A stretch of DNA of 46,908 nucleotides, taken from NCBI GenBank assembly GCA_028714455.1, contig JAQTMG010000007.1:1-46908 (forward strand), in the 5' to 3' direction. Source of the DNA: Patescibacteria group bacterium (GTDB taxonomy: Bacteria; Patescibacteriota; Patescibacteriia; CAIXNZ01). Position 1 is the stretch's first letter, and every line of letters begins with the position of its first letter. Of this stretch, positions 24,525 to 31,642 are shown in pieces. The notes beneath the pieces are model-generated. The model worked only from the letters and a program-made list of their open reading frames with translations, was not told the DNA's origin and searched no databases. The position numbers were made by a program, and so were the translations under genes.

Positions 24525-25160
24525 TTAAATTATATTTTTCTCGATTAAATAATCTTTTATTATTTCAAAAATTTGCTGATGTCCATTAGTATTTGGGTGC
24601 ACGCCATCATCTAATAATTCTTTATAATTTTTGCTAATTAAATTACTAAATACATCGATGAAACCAAGATTATTTTTCTCACAAAATTTTCTGACTGCAT
24701 CATTATATTTTGTGATTGAATCATTTTTATATGATTTATCCTTGGCCCAGGCGATCGGATCTGATTTTGATTCATCAACCGGACATAAGCCCACAAAAAA
24801 TATCTTACCAGAAAACTTATTGGCCAATTTCAATAATTTATCTAAATTTTTTTCAAATACTTTCATCTCCATTTTTACTTTACCATTTTTAATCTGCGAA
24901 TCGTTTTCACCAATCGCAATAATAATTACCAATTCTTCCTTCCCTTCTTCTTTTTTTCTATATTTGCATTCATTTTCAAATCTCATTAAAAGATCTTCTG
25001 AAGTATTGCCTGATATACCTAAATTATAAACCAAATGATAGTAATTTGGGTCTGCTGCAATCTTTTCATCAACATATTTGCGCAATCTTTGTGCCCAGCC
25101 GCCCTCCTTATCCCAAGCACCATAAGTTATACTATCGCCGAAAATTAATATTCTAGACAT
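24525..25160 (-). CDS. SGNH/GDSL hydrolase
   Basis: Serine esterase/lipase fold with all four blocks: ILIFGDSITYG (block I, catalytic Ser), YNLGISGNTSEDLL (block II, Gly), IAIGENDSQI (block III, Asn) and DGVHPNTNGHQ (block V, Asp-His). I place the start at 25160 (MSRILIFGDS); the open frame extends 11 codons but into the gene before it. Probably cytoplasmic, as no signal peptide is seen. The substrate is unknown. Confidence 0.92.
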   Translation of the reverse strand: MSRILIFGDSITYGAWDKEGGWAQRLRKYVDEKIAADPNYYHLVYNLGISGNTSEDLLMRFENECKYRKKEEGKEELVIIIAIGENDSQIKNGKVKMEMKVFEKNLDKLLKLANKFSGKIFFVGLCPVDESKSDPIAWAKDKSYKNDSITKYNDAVRKFCEKNNLGFIDVFSNLISKNYKELLDDGVHPNTNGHQQIFEIIKDYLIEKNII

Positions 25161-25164
25161 AAAA

Positions 25165-25443
25165 TTATTTTTTAAACTTTTTTTGAGCCTCAAGTGCTAG
25201 ATTTATGCAATCATCTGGATCATAGCCCAAATCATCGCACCAGCAAATCATTGAAGCAATAACATTGCCTAATTCTTTTTTTAACTCCAAATCATTATGT
25301 TTATCTGAATCTTTGGCAGCATTTCTTTCCCAGCGGCAAATATCGCCAAAAACCTTGCCTAAACGAACAATTATCTGGGATAAATTTAATTTCTCTTTGC
25401 CCCAAATTTCTCGGCTGTTTTTTAAAATTTGTTTCGTTTCCAT
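25165..25443 (-). CDS. MazG-like all-alpha NTP pyrophosphohydrolase
   Basis: A 92-residue alpha-helical protein from ATG 25443 (METKQIL). LKKELGNVIASMICWCDDLGYDPDDCINLAL resembles the ExxD helix and C-terminal half of MazG-like NTPases, which clean up odd nucleotides. The usual Asp in ELxDV is Asn here, so activity is uncertain. The longer frame back to 25494 would translate part of palindromic element B and is probably not real. It lies 4 nt before the SGNH start. Confidence 0.6.
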   Translation of the reverse strand: METKQILKNSREIWGKEKLNLSQIIVRLGKVFGDICRWERNAAKDSDKHNDLELKKELGNVIASMICWCDDLGYDPDDCINLALEAQKKFKK

Positions 25444-25456
25444 AATTTTTATTATT

Positions 25457-25537
25457 GGGCGAAAACGCCAAAAACGTATTTTGTAGAGACGCATTGCAAT
25501 GCGTCTCTACGGCGTTTTACGCCGGGCGTTTTCGCCC
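25457..25537. repeat. composite palindromic element B: outer inverted repeat with one 28-bp palindrome
   Basis: Outer arms GGGCGAAAACGCC (25457-25469) and GGCGTTTTCGCCC (25525-25537) are perfect inverted repeats. Between them lies one perfect 28-bp palindrome of the GTAGAGAC family (25483-25510). Same plan as element A (three palindromes) and element C (none). Confidence 0.88.
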
Positions 25538-25563
25538 CTCAACCTCATTAACATCACCCAACT

Positions 25564-25713
25564 TCATTCAACTATTGCCACAAATCCCCCCTTTGTCACA
25601 TCTTTTTCAAGGACTGACAAAACTTCTTCAATGTTTGTTTCCAAAATCTTAACATTTGATAAAACTTTTTTATCAGCCAAACTTTCTTCAATTATCACAC
25701 CCTTATAATTCAT
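25564..25713 (-). pseudogene. 49-codon chimeric remnant with a copy of the rsmI tail
   Basis: ATG at 25713, TGA at 25566-25564. The first part, MNYKGVIIEESLADKKVLSN, resembles a widespread small hypothetical family (Y-x-G-V-I-I-E-E-S-L). The second part, NIEEVLSVLEKDVTKGGFV, is nearly the same as the RsmI C-terminus encoded at 26460 (NIEEVLNKLEKDVTKGEFV), and 20 consecutive bases are shared. It looks like a gene whose 3' part was replaced by a duplicated rsmI end. No Shine-Dalgarno sequence is seen, so it may not be expressed. Confidence 0.6.
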
Positions 25714-25779
25714 AAAATTATTAAAAAGTGAAAATCCTGGTCATTGTCATCCTGGATCGGCATGACGCACTTTAGTGCG

Positions 25780-26319
25780 TTACTGATTAAACGGAGTATA
25801 ATCAATTACTGGATAATTTTCAAAACAGTCGCATAAAAACTCTTTGCCATATGTCTTTAAGTAATCTCTATAGCTCGACCATTCATATTCGTATGTATCC
25901 TCCACGTAACCATGTTTTACAGGGTTGTGGTGATTATAATTTATATGCGTCCAGAAGCTATTCTCGTCACCAATAATCTTTTCTCTATACTGATACCAAA
26001 TTTTTCTTCCTTCCTCATTTTCAAATTTATTTAATAAAAATGAGCTTTTACCATTTATTTCCTTAATCAATAAAGATAATTTTTTACCCTCGGGCATCTC
26101 AATAACTAATTGGTAATGATTATCAAGTATCACCCATGAATATAGCTTTACTTCATATTTATTTATTGCTTTAAATAAACAATCCACTAATAAATTTTTC
26201 TTTTCGCTATTATTAAAATACTTTATCCCCCCTAATGTCCTTGAAACAATAAAATAAATTGTGTTATCCAAATAAATATGCGGAGGTCGATGAATATTTC
26301 TTTCAATTGGGTAAATCAT
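25780..26319 (-). CDS. Y1 (IS200/RAYT-like) transposase with an altered HUH motif
   Basis: A 179-residue RAYT/TnpA-like protein: N-terminal RPPHIYLDNTIYFIVSRTLGG, the metal-binding segment VILDNHYQLVIE, LIKEINGKSSFLLNK, and the C-terminal NHHNPVKHGYVEDTYEYEWSSYRDY typical of REP-associated transposases. The usual HxH is HYQ here, so the second metal ligand is Gln. It is full length with no stops. It sits between rsmI and the chimeric remnant. GTCATGCCG (5' side) and CGGCATGAC (3' side) flank it as inverted repeats, and a short hairpin (ACGCAC/GTGCGT, 25763-25778) overlaps its 3' end. Confidence 0.85.
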   Translation of the reverse strand: MIYPIERNIHRPPHIYLDNTIYFIVSRTLGGIKYFNNSEKKNLLVDCLFKAINKYEVKLYSWVILDNHYQLVIEMPEGKKLSLLIKEINGKSSFLLNKFENEEGRKIWYQYREKIIGDENSFWTHINYNHHNPVKHGYVEDTYEYEWSSYRDYLKTYGKEFLCDCFENYPVIDYTPFNQ

Positions 26320-26341
26320 ATTTAGATAGTAACAGTCTAAA

Positions 26342-26377
26342 GACTGTCATGCCGACTGTCATGCCGACTGTCATGCC
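26342..26377. repeat. 12-bp tandem repeat, three copies
   Basis: GACTGTCATGCC repeated three times without change, upstream of the RAYT gene. The stretch after it (about 26400-26460) ends in CTCACCATGACA, shared with 33047-33058. Confidence 0.85.
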
Positions 26378-26459
26378 AAAAGACCCGCACGATTCGGCTA
26401 TGCCTGCCCCGAGCAAGGCCGAGGGGCTCACCATGACAATAAAGGCTCGCCACGACAAA

Positions 26460-27125
26460 CTAACCAATCACCACCACAAACTCCCCCTTTGTCACATCTT
26501 TTTCTAATTTATTTAAAACCTCTTCAATATTTCCCCGATAAATTGTTTCAAACTTTTTGGTTAGCTCTCTACAAACAACAACTTGCTTATCACCCAAGCC
26601 CAATTCTTTAAGTTTATTCAAGGTTTTTAAAATTCTGTGCGTTGATTCGTAAAAAACCGAAGTGAATTTGTTATTAATAATTTCTTTTAAAATTGTTTCT
26701 TTGCCTTTTTTGTGCGGCAAAAAACCATAAAAAACAAATTTATCAGTCGGCAGGCCAGAGATTGAGAGCGCAGAAATCGCCGCGCAAGCGCCTGGGATTG
26801 GTTCTATTTTTAATTCTGGAATTTCTTGCAAAACCAATTCAATGAGCTTATTGCCTGGGTCAGAAATACCTGGCGTGCCGGCGTCAGAAACCAGGGCCAA
26901 GTCCTTGCCTTGTTTTAATAAATCAATAATCTGATTGACTTTGGCCATGCCCGAATGTTGAAAATATGAAATGGTCGGTGTCTTGATTTCATGACGGTCC
27001 AATAGAATCCGAGTCACGCGCGTGTCCTCGCATAAAATAAAATTAACTTCTTTTAAAATTCTAATCGCGCGAAAACTAATGTCTTCCAAATTCCCGATCG
27101 GTGTCGCTACTATGTATAATTTCAT
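26460..27125 (-). CDS. rsmI: 16S rRNA (cytidine-1402) 2'-O-methyltransferase
   Basis: Methylates the ribose of C1402 in the ribosomal decoding centre. The 221-residue tetrapyrrole-methylase fold protein has LYIVATPIGNLEDIS at the start, LCEDTR, ALVSDAGTPGISDPG (SAM site) and PIPGACAAISALS. It overlaps the CYTH gene by ATGA (27122-27125). Its 3' end is partly duplicated at 25564-25630. Confidence 0.96.
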   Translation of the reverse strand: MKLYIVATPIGNLEDISFRAIRILKEVNFILCEDTRVTRILLDRHEIKTPTISYFQHSGMAKVNQIIDLLKQGKDLALVSDAGTPGISDPGNKLIELVLQEIPELKIEPIPGACAAISALSISGLPTDKFVFYGFLPHKKGKETILKEIINNKFTSVFYESTHRILKTLNKLKELGLGDKQVVVCRELTKKFETIYRGNIEEVLNKLEKDVTKGEFVVVIG

Positions 27126-27709
27126 ATCGGATAATTGATTGTATCTTTACCATCAATAAAATCATGTACTCTGGCCATATACTTATCACCGTCAAGTAGC
27201 GCCAAACCCAACTCGGCCAAAATCATTCTTAAATTGGGCTCGTGAATCGCGCTTTCTTCTTCGCGTTCGGCTAAAAATTCAACCTCCAAAAGGCGGGCCA
27301 GCTGCTCAATGAATTGCAGGCAAATTACGTATTTATAACCTTTGAACTCATAAACAAATTCTTGCTTGTGTTTCAACGTCCCTCTTTCCCTATTATTGGT
27401 CATCATACTATCTAAAACCAATTCCCAGTGCTTAAAGTGATCCATTGATTGCAGCGGAATTTTAATCTCTCTTCTGCAAATTTTAGTAATCAGGCCTTTT
27501 TTGAAGACAAACTCAATGGTCTTGTCCGAATGCCTTAAACGCAAATCATTCCGATCTTTATCTTTCCAAAAATCAGTATAAATGCTTTCCGTGTTAATTA
27601 ATTTGAACTTATCGTTGCTATTCAGATATTCTTTCAGCTCATTGTACTTTTCTTCGGACAATATGGCCTTTAATTCGATTTCGTAAAAAGCCTCTGGTTT
27701 TAAATTCAT
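27122..27709 (-). CDS. CYTH-domain protein (triphosphate tunnel family)
   Basis: A 195-residue protein with the ExExK signature (YEIELKA) near residue 10, then NDLRLRHSDKTIEFVFKKG, basic strands, and LLEVEFLAEREEE. These fit the tunnel-shaped CYTH fold, which hydrolyses or cyclises organic triphosphates or inorganic triphosphate. The exact substrate is unknown. It is coupled to rsmI by ATGA. Confidence 0.8.
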   Translation of the reverse strand: MNLKPEAFYEIELKAILSEEKYNELKEYLNSNDKFKLINTESIYTDFWKDKDRNDLRLRHSDKTIEFVFKKGLITKICRREIKIPLQSMDHFKHWELVLDSMMTNNRERGTLKHKQEFVYEFKGYKYVICLQFIEQLARLLEVEFLAEREEESAIHEPNLRMILAELGLALLDGDKYMARVHDFIDGKDTINYPI

Positions 27710-27771
27710 AGCAAAATTACATAATTATTTATTATGGAGTTATTTTAGCAAAAAAAAGGTTTTATTTCAAA

Positions 27772-27963
27772 TTAACATTCTCTTCTAAAAACGCTCGTAA
27801 TTATTAAGAAAACGAACGTATAAAAAGCTCCCTGGGGTTTGGGGGCGCAACTAAGCGTCGCGGGCGTTGCGCCAAAACGAGCTATATGCACTAGCGCATT
27901 TGCGACCCCAAAACTTTTTGGTTCTTTTTGGTTACAAAAAGAACAGATATTCAGCACAAACAA
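27772..27963 (-). other. G+C-rich repeat-like relic with a doubtful 63-codon frame
   Basis: The stretch from about 27829 to 27946 differs in composition from its AT-rich surroundings and holds short palindromes (GGCGCAAC / GTTGCGCC). Its minus-strand frame includes SFCNQKEPKSFG, a peptide that I recall from dispersed repeats mis-annotated as ORFs in many bacteria. It is probably a mobile-repeat relic, not a gene. The rest of 27710-28025 shows nothing else I can name. Confidence 0.4.
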
Positions 27964-28025
27964 TTATTTAAATAGATGAATATTTATTGTGCAGAACAAT
28001 TCAATCGTTCTCTTTCGCTAAATCA

Positions 28026-28053
28026 AAAAAACGCCCGAATTAAGGCGTTTTTT
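28026..28053 (-). terminator. terminator of the 34-residue cysteine miniprotein gene
   Basis: 10-bp stem AAAAAACGCC/GGCGTTTTTT (28026-28035 with 28044-28053), 8-nt loop, minus-strand T run, 11 nt past the stop at 28064. Confidence 0.8.
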
Positions 28054-28063
28054 GTTTTGGTTT

Positions 28064-28168
28064 TTACTCCTCATCATCCGTATCAGCCGTGGTCGGCGCG
28101 TGATAAATATAGTCCTGATCACAGGTGCACGGGTCGTTTTCGCAAACTGGACAAATTTCGTCGCTCAT
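28064..28168 (-). CDS. 34-residue cysteine-rich miniprotein
   Basis: From ATG 28168: MSDEICPVCENDPCTC, then an acidic tail ending TDDEE. CPVC and CTC form a four-cysteine cluster that could bind one zinc. It has a promoter about 40 nt upstream and a terminator directly after it, which is the main support for it being real. There is no Shine-Dalgarno sequence. Function unknown. Confidence 0.65.
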   Translation of the reverse strand: MSDEICPVCENDPCTCDQDYIYHAPTTADTDDEE

Positions 28169-28205
28169 AACTAGATAGAAAGATTAAAATATTTTAATTA
28201 CTGAT

Positions 28206-28233
28206 ATAATAAATTATTTAAAATAATTGTCAA
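28206..28233 (-). promoter_or_regulatory. promoter of the 34-residue miniprotein
   Basis: On the minus strand TTGACA (28233-28228), 16-bp spacer, TATTAT (28211-28206). Confidence 0.65.
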
Positions 28234-28259
28234 GAGGAGTTGTGCATAAATATGAGCCG

Positions 28260-28288
28260 TTGACTAGCTATCAATCCTGTGCTAATTT
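28260..28288 (+). promoter_or_regulatory. possible promoter of the 150-residue gene
   Basis: TTGACT (28260-28265), 17-bp spacer, TAATTT (28283-28288). Weak -10. Leader about 25 nt, holding AGGAGG. Confidence 0.45.
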
Positions 28289-28320
28289 TAGATAAAGTTC
28301 ATTTCAAAAAGGAGGAAAAA

Positions 28321-28773
28321 ATGTTAAAACAAAAACAAGTGAGAGAGCTCGAGAAGACCCACAAAATTCCCTGCTCTTCCGACCGTTACTTCATTATTAC
28401 GCTGGACATAGAGTCGGCCATGCCCACAAAGAAAGAGCTTGAAATGCTCAAATCCTATCGTGAATACATAGTGAGGCGTCTCTATAATAAGGCCAGTGCC
28501 ATCTTGGATATGAAATTACCTGCCGAGTCAGGTCATAATACGACGTCTTTTCTTAAGGGCGATTACTGGTCATCGAATGGCAAGCGCGGCTGGTGCTATA
28601 GCAGGATTTCATGGAGGCAGGGCCCTACCTTTTTCCCTACCGAGGATACGGCAAAACCCTTTCCGCCCCCATGGACACTCCTACAAGTCCTGGACCATAT
28701 TAATGAAATGAATAACAAGCCATTTGCTCCCTGGGAAACCTGGAAAAAAGTGCACGAAAAAATTTTTCGTTAA
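28321..28773 (+). CDS. 150-residue protein of unknown function
   Basis: I do not recognise it. The start at 28321 is set by AGGAGG (28310-28315, 5-nt spacing); the frame is open for 14 codons upstream but without a ribosome site. The N-terminal half is helical and charged (KELEMLKSYREYIVRRLYNK, about 44-63). The C-terminal half is rich in Trp, Pro and aromatic residues (DYWSSNGKRGWCYSRISW, PFPPPWTLLQV, PFAPWETWKKV). No signal peptide or membrane helix; soluble and cytoplasmic. Single-gene unit with its own terminator, like the other plus-strand genes. Confidence 0.78.
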   Translation: MLKQKQVRELEKTHKIPCSSDRYFIITLDIESAMPTKKELEMLKSYREYIVRRLYNKASAILDMKLPAESGHNTTSFLKGDYWSSNGKRGWCYSRISWRQGPTFFPTEDTAKPFPPPWTLLQVLDHINEMNNKPFAPWETWKKVHEKIFR

Positions 28774-28778
28774 AAAGA

Positions 28779-28806
28779 AAAGCCCCCCGATTCACCGAGG
28801 GGCTTT
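28779..28806. terminator. bidirectional terminator between convergent genes
   Basis: 8-bp stem AAAGCCCC/GGGGCTTT (28779-28786 with 28799-28806) followed by ATTTTTT. The methyltransferase stop (28807-28805) overlaps it. Confidence 0.8.
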
Positions 28807-29554
28807 ATTTTTTCTTTGCGAAAATAAAAAATCTTGCGTAAGTAAATTCCAGCCGACCTTTTTGCTCCAATTTTTCTTGTAATTTTTCCAAATAAATTAA
28901 GTGAGTATCTACGCTAAAATTATCAACTGCCCAGGGTATAGCTTTTAAAAAATAAACAACCGCTCCAACGTCTTTGAAAATTATTTTTCCTTTCCACTCC
29001 TCGGATCTTAAAATTTCAAAACCAATATCTGTCATTTTCTTTTGAACGACACTCAACACATTATCTTGCCATTTTGGTTTAGCACCAAATTCAGTCAATA
29101 AATCAAACAAATTATCTCCCCCGACTTGTTGAGTAAGGAAAAAGCCACCCCTTTTCAAAACTCTAAAAATTTCTTGAAGACGAAGCCCGCCGTGACGATT
29201 TAATACTAAGTCAAATTCTTCATCAGCAAAAGGTAAGATATCCACTTCATTTGCCTCTAAAACTTCAACTCCAAGCGGTTCAAGCCTTTTCTTTGCGACA
29301 GCTACATTTGGCATATATCCTTCTATCGCCACGGCGCGCTTAGAAAATGGAGCAAACGAAGAAAAGATCTCGCCACCGCCAGTTGCCACGTCAAGGACGA
29401 CAGAGGATTTTTCAACAAGCTTTTTAGCTAAATTTTTATAATCCCATGGCGGCTCTTCTTCGATTATTCTGTCTTTTATATATGAAAAATCCCAGCCCTT
29501 AAAAATGGCGGCCTCGTCTTTTTTCCATTGTTCAATAATATCTTTTGATTTCAC
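28805..29554 (-). CDS. SAM-dependent methyltransferase
   Basis: A 249-residue class I methyltransferase: motif I VVLDVATGGGEIFSSF (about 52-67), acidic strand-2 end AVAIEG, motif II/III region VEVLEANEVDILPFADEEFDLVLNRHGG, and GFFLTQQVGG in place of the usual motif. Substrate unknown. Single minus-strand gene with no near partner. Confidence 0.85.
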   Translation of the reverse strand: MKSKDIIEQWKKDEAAIFKGWDFSYIKDRIIEEEPPWDYKNLAKKLVEKSSVVLDVATGGGEIFSSFAPFSKRAVAIEGYMPNVAVAKKRLEPLGVEVLEANEVDILPFADEEFDLVLNRHGGLRLQEIFRVLKRGGFFLTQQVGGDNLFDLLTEFGAKPKWQDNVLSVVQKKMTDIGFEILRSEEWKGKIIFKDVGAVVYFLKAIPWAVDNFSVDTHLIYLEKLQEKLEQKGRLEFTYARFFIFAKKK

Positions 29555-29621
29555 GATTATTCTAATAATTTATCAACCACAATCAAGATACTTTTATATC
29601 TTATACTCTAATTTTTTCAAA

Positions 29622-30596
29622 TTATCTTATTATCTGAATTTTAACTCTATTCAAATCATTTTGACTCGGAATTTTTTCAAGCAAACCATTTTTGGCGCCC
29701 ATCTTGGTAATTGTGCCAGCCGAATTTAAAATGGCCAGGCGCAAACCAAAATCCCAGTCATTTCTCAAAATCAGGCCTGCGCAAAAAGCCGAGCCAAAGG
29801 CATCGCCTGCGCCAGTAGTATTAACAACAGGCACATTCAAAGCCTTAGCATAATAAATTAAAGTGCCATCGCTTAAATAGGCGCCATTTCCTCCGTCTGT
29901 CACAATATTATAGCCAGCGCTCATTTTATCAATAGCTTTCAAAATTGAACGCACATCTTTTTTGCCAGTCAATTTTTGCGCCTCTTCTTTATTTAAATTA
30001 AAAACATAAGCGTCTTTTATTAGGGATTTTAATTTACTGGCACCAAGTTTTAATTCATCGGCACCGGGATTCCAGGCGATATTGATTTTATTCTTTTTGG
30101 CAAAAATAAAAATTTTCTTAAGCAGGTTTATATTGCCAGCCAAAGATGAAATGTAAAACCACCTTGTCTTCAATTTACTCCAATTAAAGTCCTCTTCGTT
30201 AAAATTGGCGCTAGCGCCGCGATAGACCAAAACCGTACGATCACCGCCGCTTACGACTAAAATCGTGGAATAGGCCGTTTTATGCGCTTTATCAGTGCTT
30301 AAATTATGGATATCAACCCCGTTGTGGGCCAAAATGTGCATAATCTCCATGCCATAAATATCATGGCCAATTTTGGAAACGATTGATGGTTTTAAGCCGA
30401 GATTTGAAAAGGTGTAGGCAGAATTAGTCGCTCCCCCGCCAGTGTCAAAATAAATATCGCCAATTTCCACTTTTGAACCGTAAGAAAAACATTCACCCAT
30501 ACCGCCCTTGAATTGAGGCGTTTTAATTAATTTAAAACCTCTGGAAATTAGAAAAACATCCTTGGTCGAAGCGCCTATCGAAATTACATCAAACAT
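29622..30596 (-). CDS. PfkB-family sugar kinase
   Basis: Phosphorylates a sugar or sugar phosphate. The 324-residue protein from ATG 30596 (MFDVISIG) has the GG motif TGGGATNSA and the C-terminal signature NTTGAGDAFGSAF with the catalytic Asp. The frame extends 27 codons further, but those codons are the AT-rich repeat (IYNSYFIIHNS) and lie in the intergenic region. It directly follows the DUF2090 gene; in IolC-type proteins these two domains are fused. The substrate is not evident. Confidence 0.85.
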   Translation of the reverse strand: MFDVISIGASTKDVFLISRGFKLIKTPQFKGGMGECFSYGSKVEIGDIYFDTGGGATNSAYTFSNLGLKPSIVSKIGHDIYGMEIMHILAHNGVDIHNLSTDKAHKTAYSTILVVSGGDRTVLVYRGASANFNEEDFNWSKLKTRWFYISSLAGNINLLKKIFIFAKKNKINIAWNPGADELKLGASKLKSLIKDAYVFNLNKEEAQKLTGKKDVRSILKAIDKMSAGYNIVTDGGNGAYLSDGTLIYYAKALNVPVVNTTGAGDAFGSAFCAGLILRNDWDFGLRLAILNSAGTITKMGAKNGLLEKIPSQNDLNRVKIQIIR

Positions 30597-30599
30597 ATT

Positions 30600-30634
30600 A
30601 TTTGAATTATGAATTATGAAATATGAATTATAAA
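30600..30634. repeat. AT-rich dispersed repeat in the pfkB leader
   Basis: GAATTATGAATTATGAAATA followed by TGAATTATAAATT, same family as 3430 and 22368. It also overlaps the last codons of the DUF2090 gene. Confidence 0.65.
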
Positions 30635-31524
30635 TTTTTGTTCCATAAATCGATAAAGTACTGGAAATTTTTGGCAATCAAATCAATGGCTTGTTTTTTG
30701 GTTAATTCTTTTTTTAGATATTTTTGTAAGGGCGGGAAGAAAATTGTTCTGCCCACGGCAAAACCAATTATGTCATTAAAACCAGAAGCAACTTTTAGCC
30801 AGAAGCTCACCAGTGCTTTTGACCCGGCGCGACCCAGTACGATTATTTTCGCATCCTTTTTATTATTAGCTTTGACGGTGGCAATCAATTTTTGCCAATC
30901 GCTTTTGCGGTACATGGCTTCCAGCTTCCAAATGTCCGGTTCAATTTGGGACTTACGAATCTCATAAATCGCTTTGCGCGTTAAAATCGGGCGTAGCTGT
31001 AAATCATATTTTTCTTCAGTGCGATAAGTTTTTAGCTGTGCTTTTGTCGGCGGCACCAAAAGTTCAAAGAGAAAACCGATTTTTTTCTTGGCGCAAAAGT
31101 CATTAAGCTTTTTTAAATTTTTCAGCTGGATTTTATTGGCTTCTTTATCGGCTGGATTATAACGCACCAAAACTTTGGCGTAATCTGGTTTAAATTTCAA
31201 AATATGCTGACCAAATTTAGTGCCATATTCGAAATCAAAAACATTTTGACCGCTTTTTTCTACGGTCAATAATCTGATCACGTCTAAAGTAGCGGCAGCC
31301 CTTTGGATTTCACTGCCAAATTCTTCGTCAACTAAAATCCCCAGGGCTTCCTTGTTTTTACTCTTACTCCAAACATTAACAAAAGCCTGCCAAATCATTC
31401 GCTTGGCTGATTTAACTTTATTTCGTTGTGCTTTTGATAGCGGCTCCTTATAGCTAAAAAGTCCCTTGCTAAAAGTAGCGCGGTGATCAAAGGGTAAAAT
31501 GTAAAGTTGTTTCGGATTATTCAT
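30628..31524 (-). CDS. DUF2090-family TIM-barrel (aldolase-like) protein
   Basis: A 298-residue protein from ATG 31524. LYILPFDHRATFSKGLF at the N-terminus is the hallmark of the DUF2090 domain, the C-terminal half of IolC-like kinase fusions and related to class I-like aldolases. Conserved-looking blocks: GILVDEEFGSEI, DYAKVLVRYNPAD, FELLVPP, and IVLGRAGS near the end. Here it is a free-standing gene next to the PfkB kinase. It may cleave a phosphorylated sugar made by that kinase (inference). The upstream ATG at 31542 is also possible. Confidence 0.75.
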   Translation of the reverse strand: MNNPKQLYILPFDHRATFSKGLFSYKEPLSKAQRNKVKSAKRMIWQAFVNVWSKSKNKEALGILVDEEFGSEIQRAAATLDVIRLLTVEKSGQNVFDFEYGTKFGQHILKFKPDYAKVLVRYNPADKEANKIQLKNLKKLNDFCAKKKIGFLFELLVPPTKAQLKTYRTEEKYDLQLRPILTRKAIYEIRKSQIEPDIWKLEAMYRKSDWQKLIATVKANNKKDAKIIVLGRAGSKALVSFWLKVASGFNDIIGFAVGRTIFFPPLQKYLKKELTKKQAIDLIAKNFQYFIDLWNKNL

Positions 31525-31594
31525 AATTACGAATTTATTCATGAATTATGCAAAAAATAATTCTATATTCTTTGTTCTGTATTCTCTATTATTC

Positions 31595-31638
31595 GGGCGA
31601 AAACGCCCTGTACAATGTCAATAAGGGTGTTTTCGCCC
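31595..31638. repeat. composite palindromic element C: outer inverted repeat, no inner palindrome
   Basis: Arms GGGCGAAAACGCCCT (31595-31609) and AGGGTGTTTTCGCCC (31624-31638), 14/15 complementary, with a 14-nt interior lacking any GTAGAGAC unit. It sits 4 nt after the transketolase C-half stop, so it may also serve as an mRNA 3' hairpin. An AT-rich TTCTATATTCTTTGTTC-type repeat adjoins (31560-31592). Confidence 0.8.
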
Positions 31639-31642
31639 CGCC

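Noticed and set aside
25444-25494. N-terminal extension of the MazG-like protein
   Set aside because: It would translate part of palindromic element B; ATG 25443 gives a family-like start.
26342-26377. Possible CRISPR array
   Set aside because: The three 12-bp units are directly adjacent with no spacers and no cas gene is near; it is a simple tandem repeat.
27976-28170. Plus-strand 64-codon frame
   Set aside because: It runs through the terminator at 28026-28053 and is antisense to the 34-residue gene, which has its own promoter.
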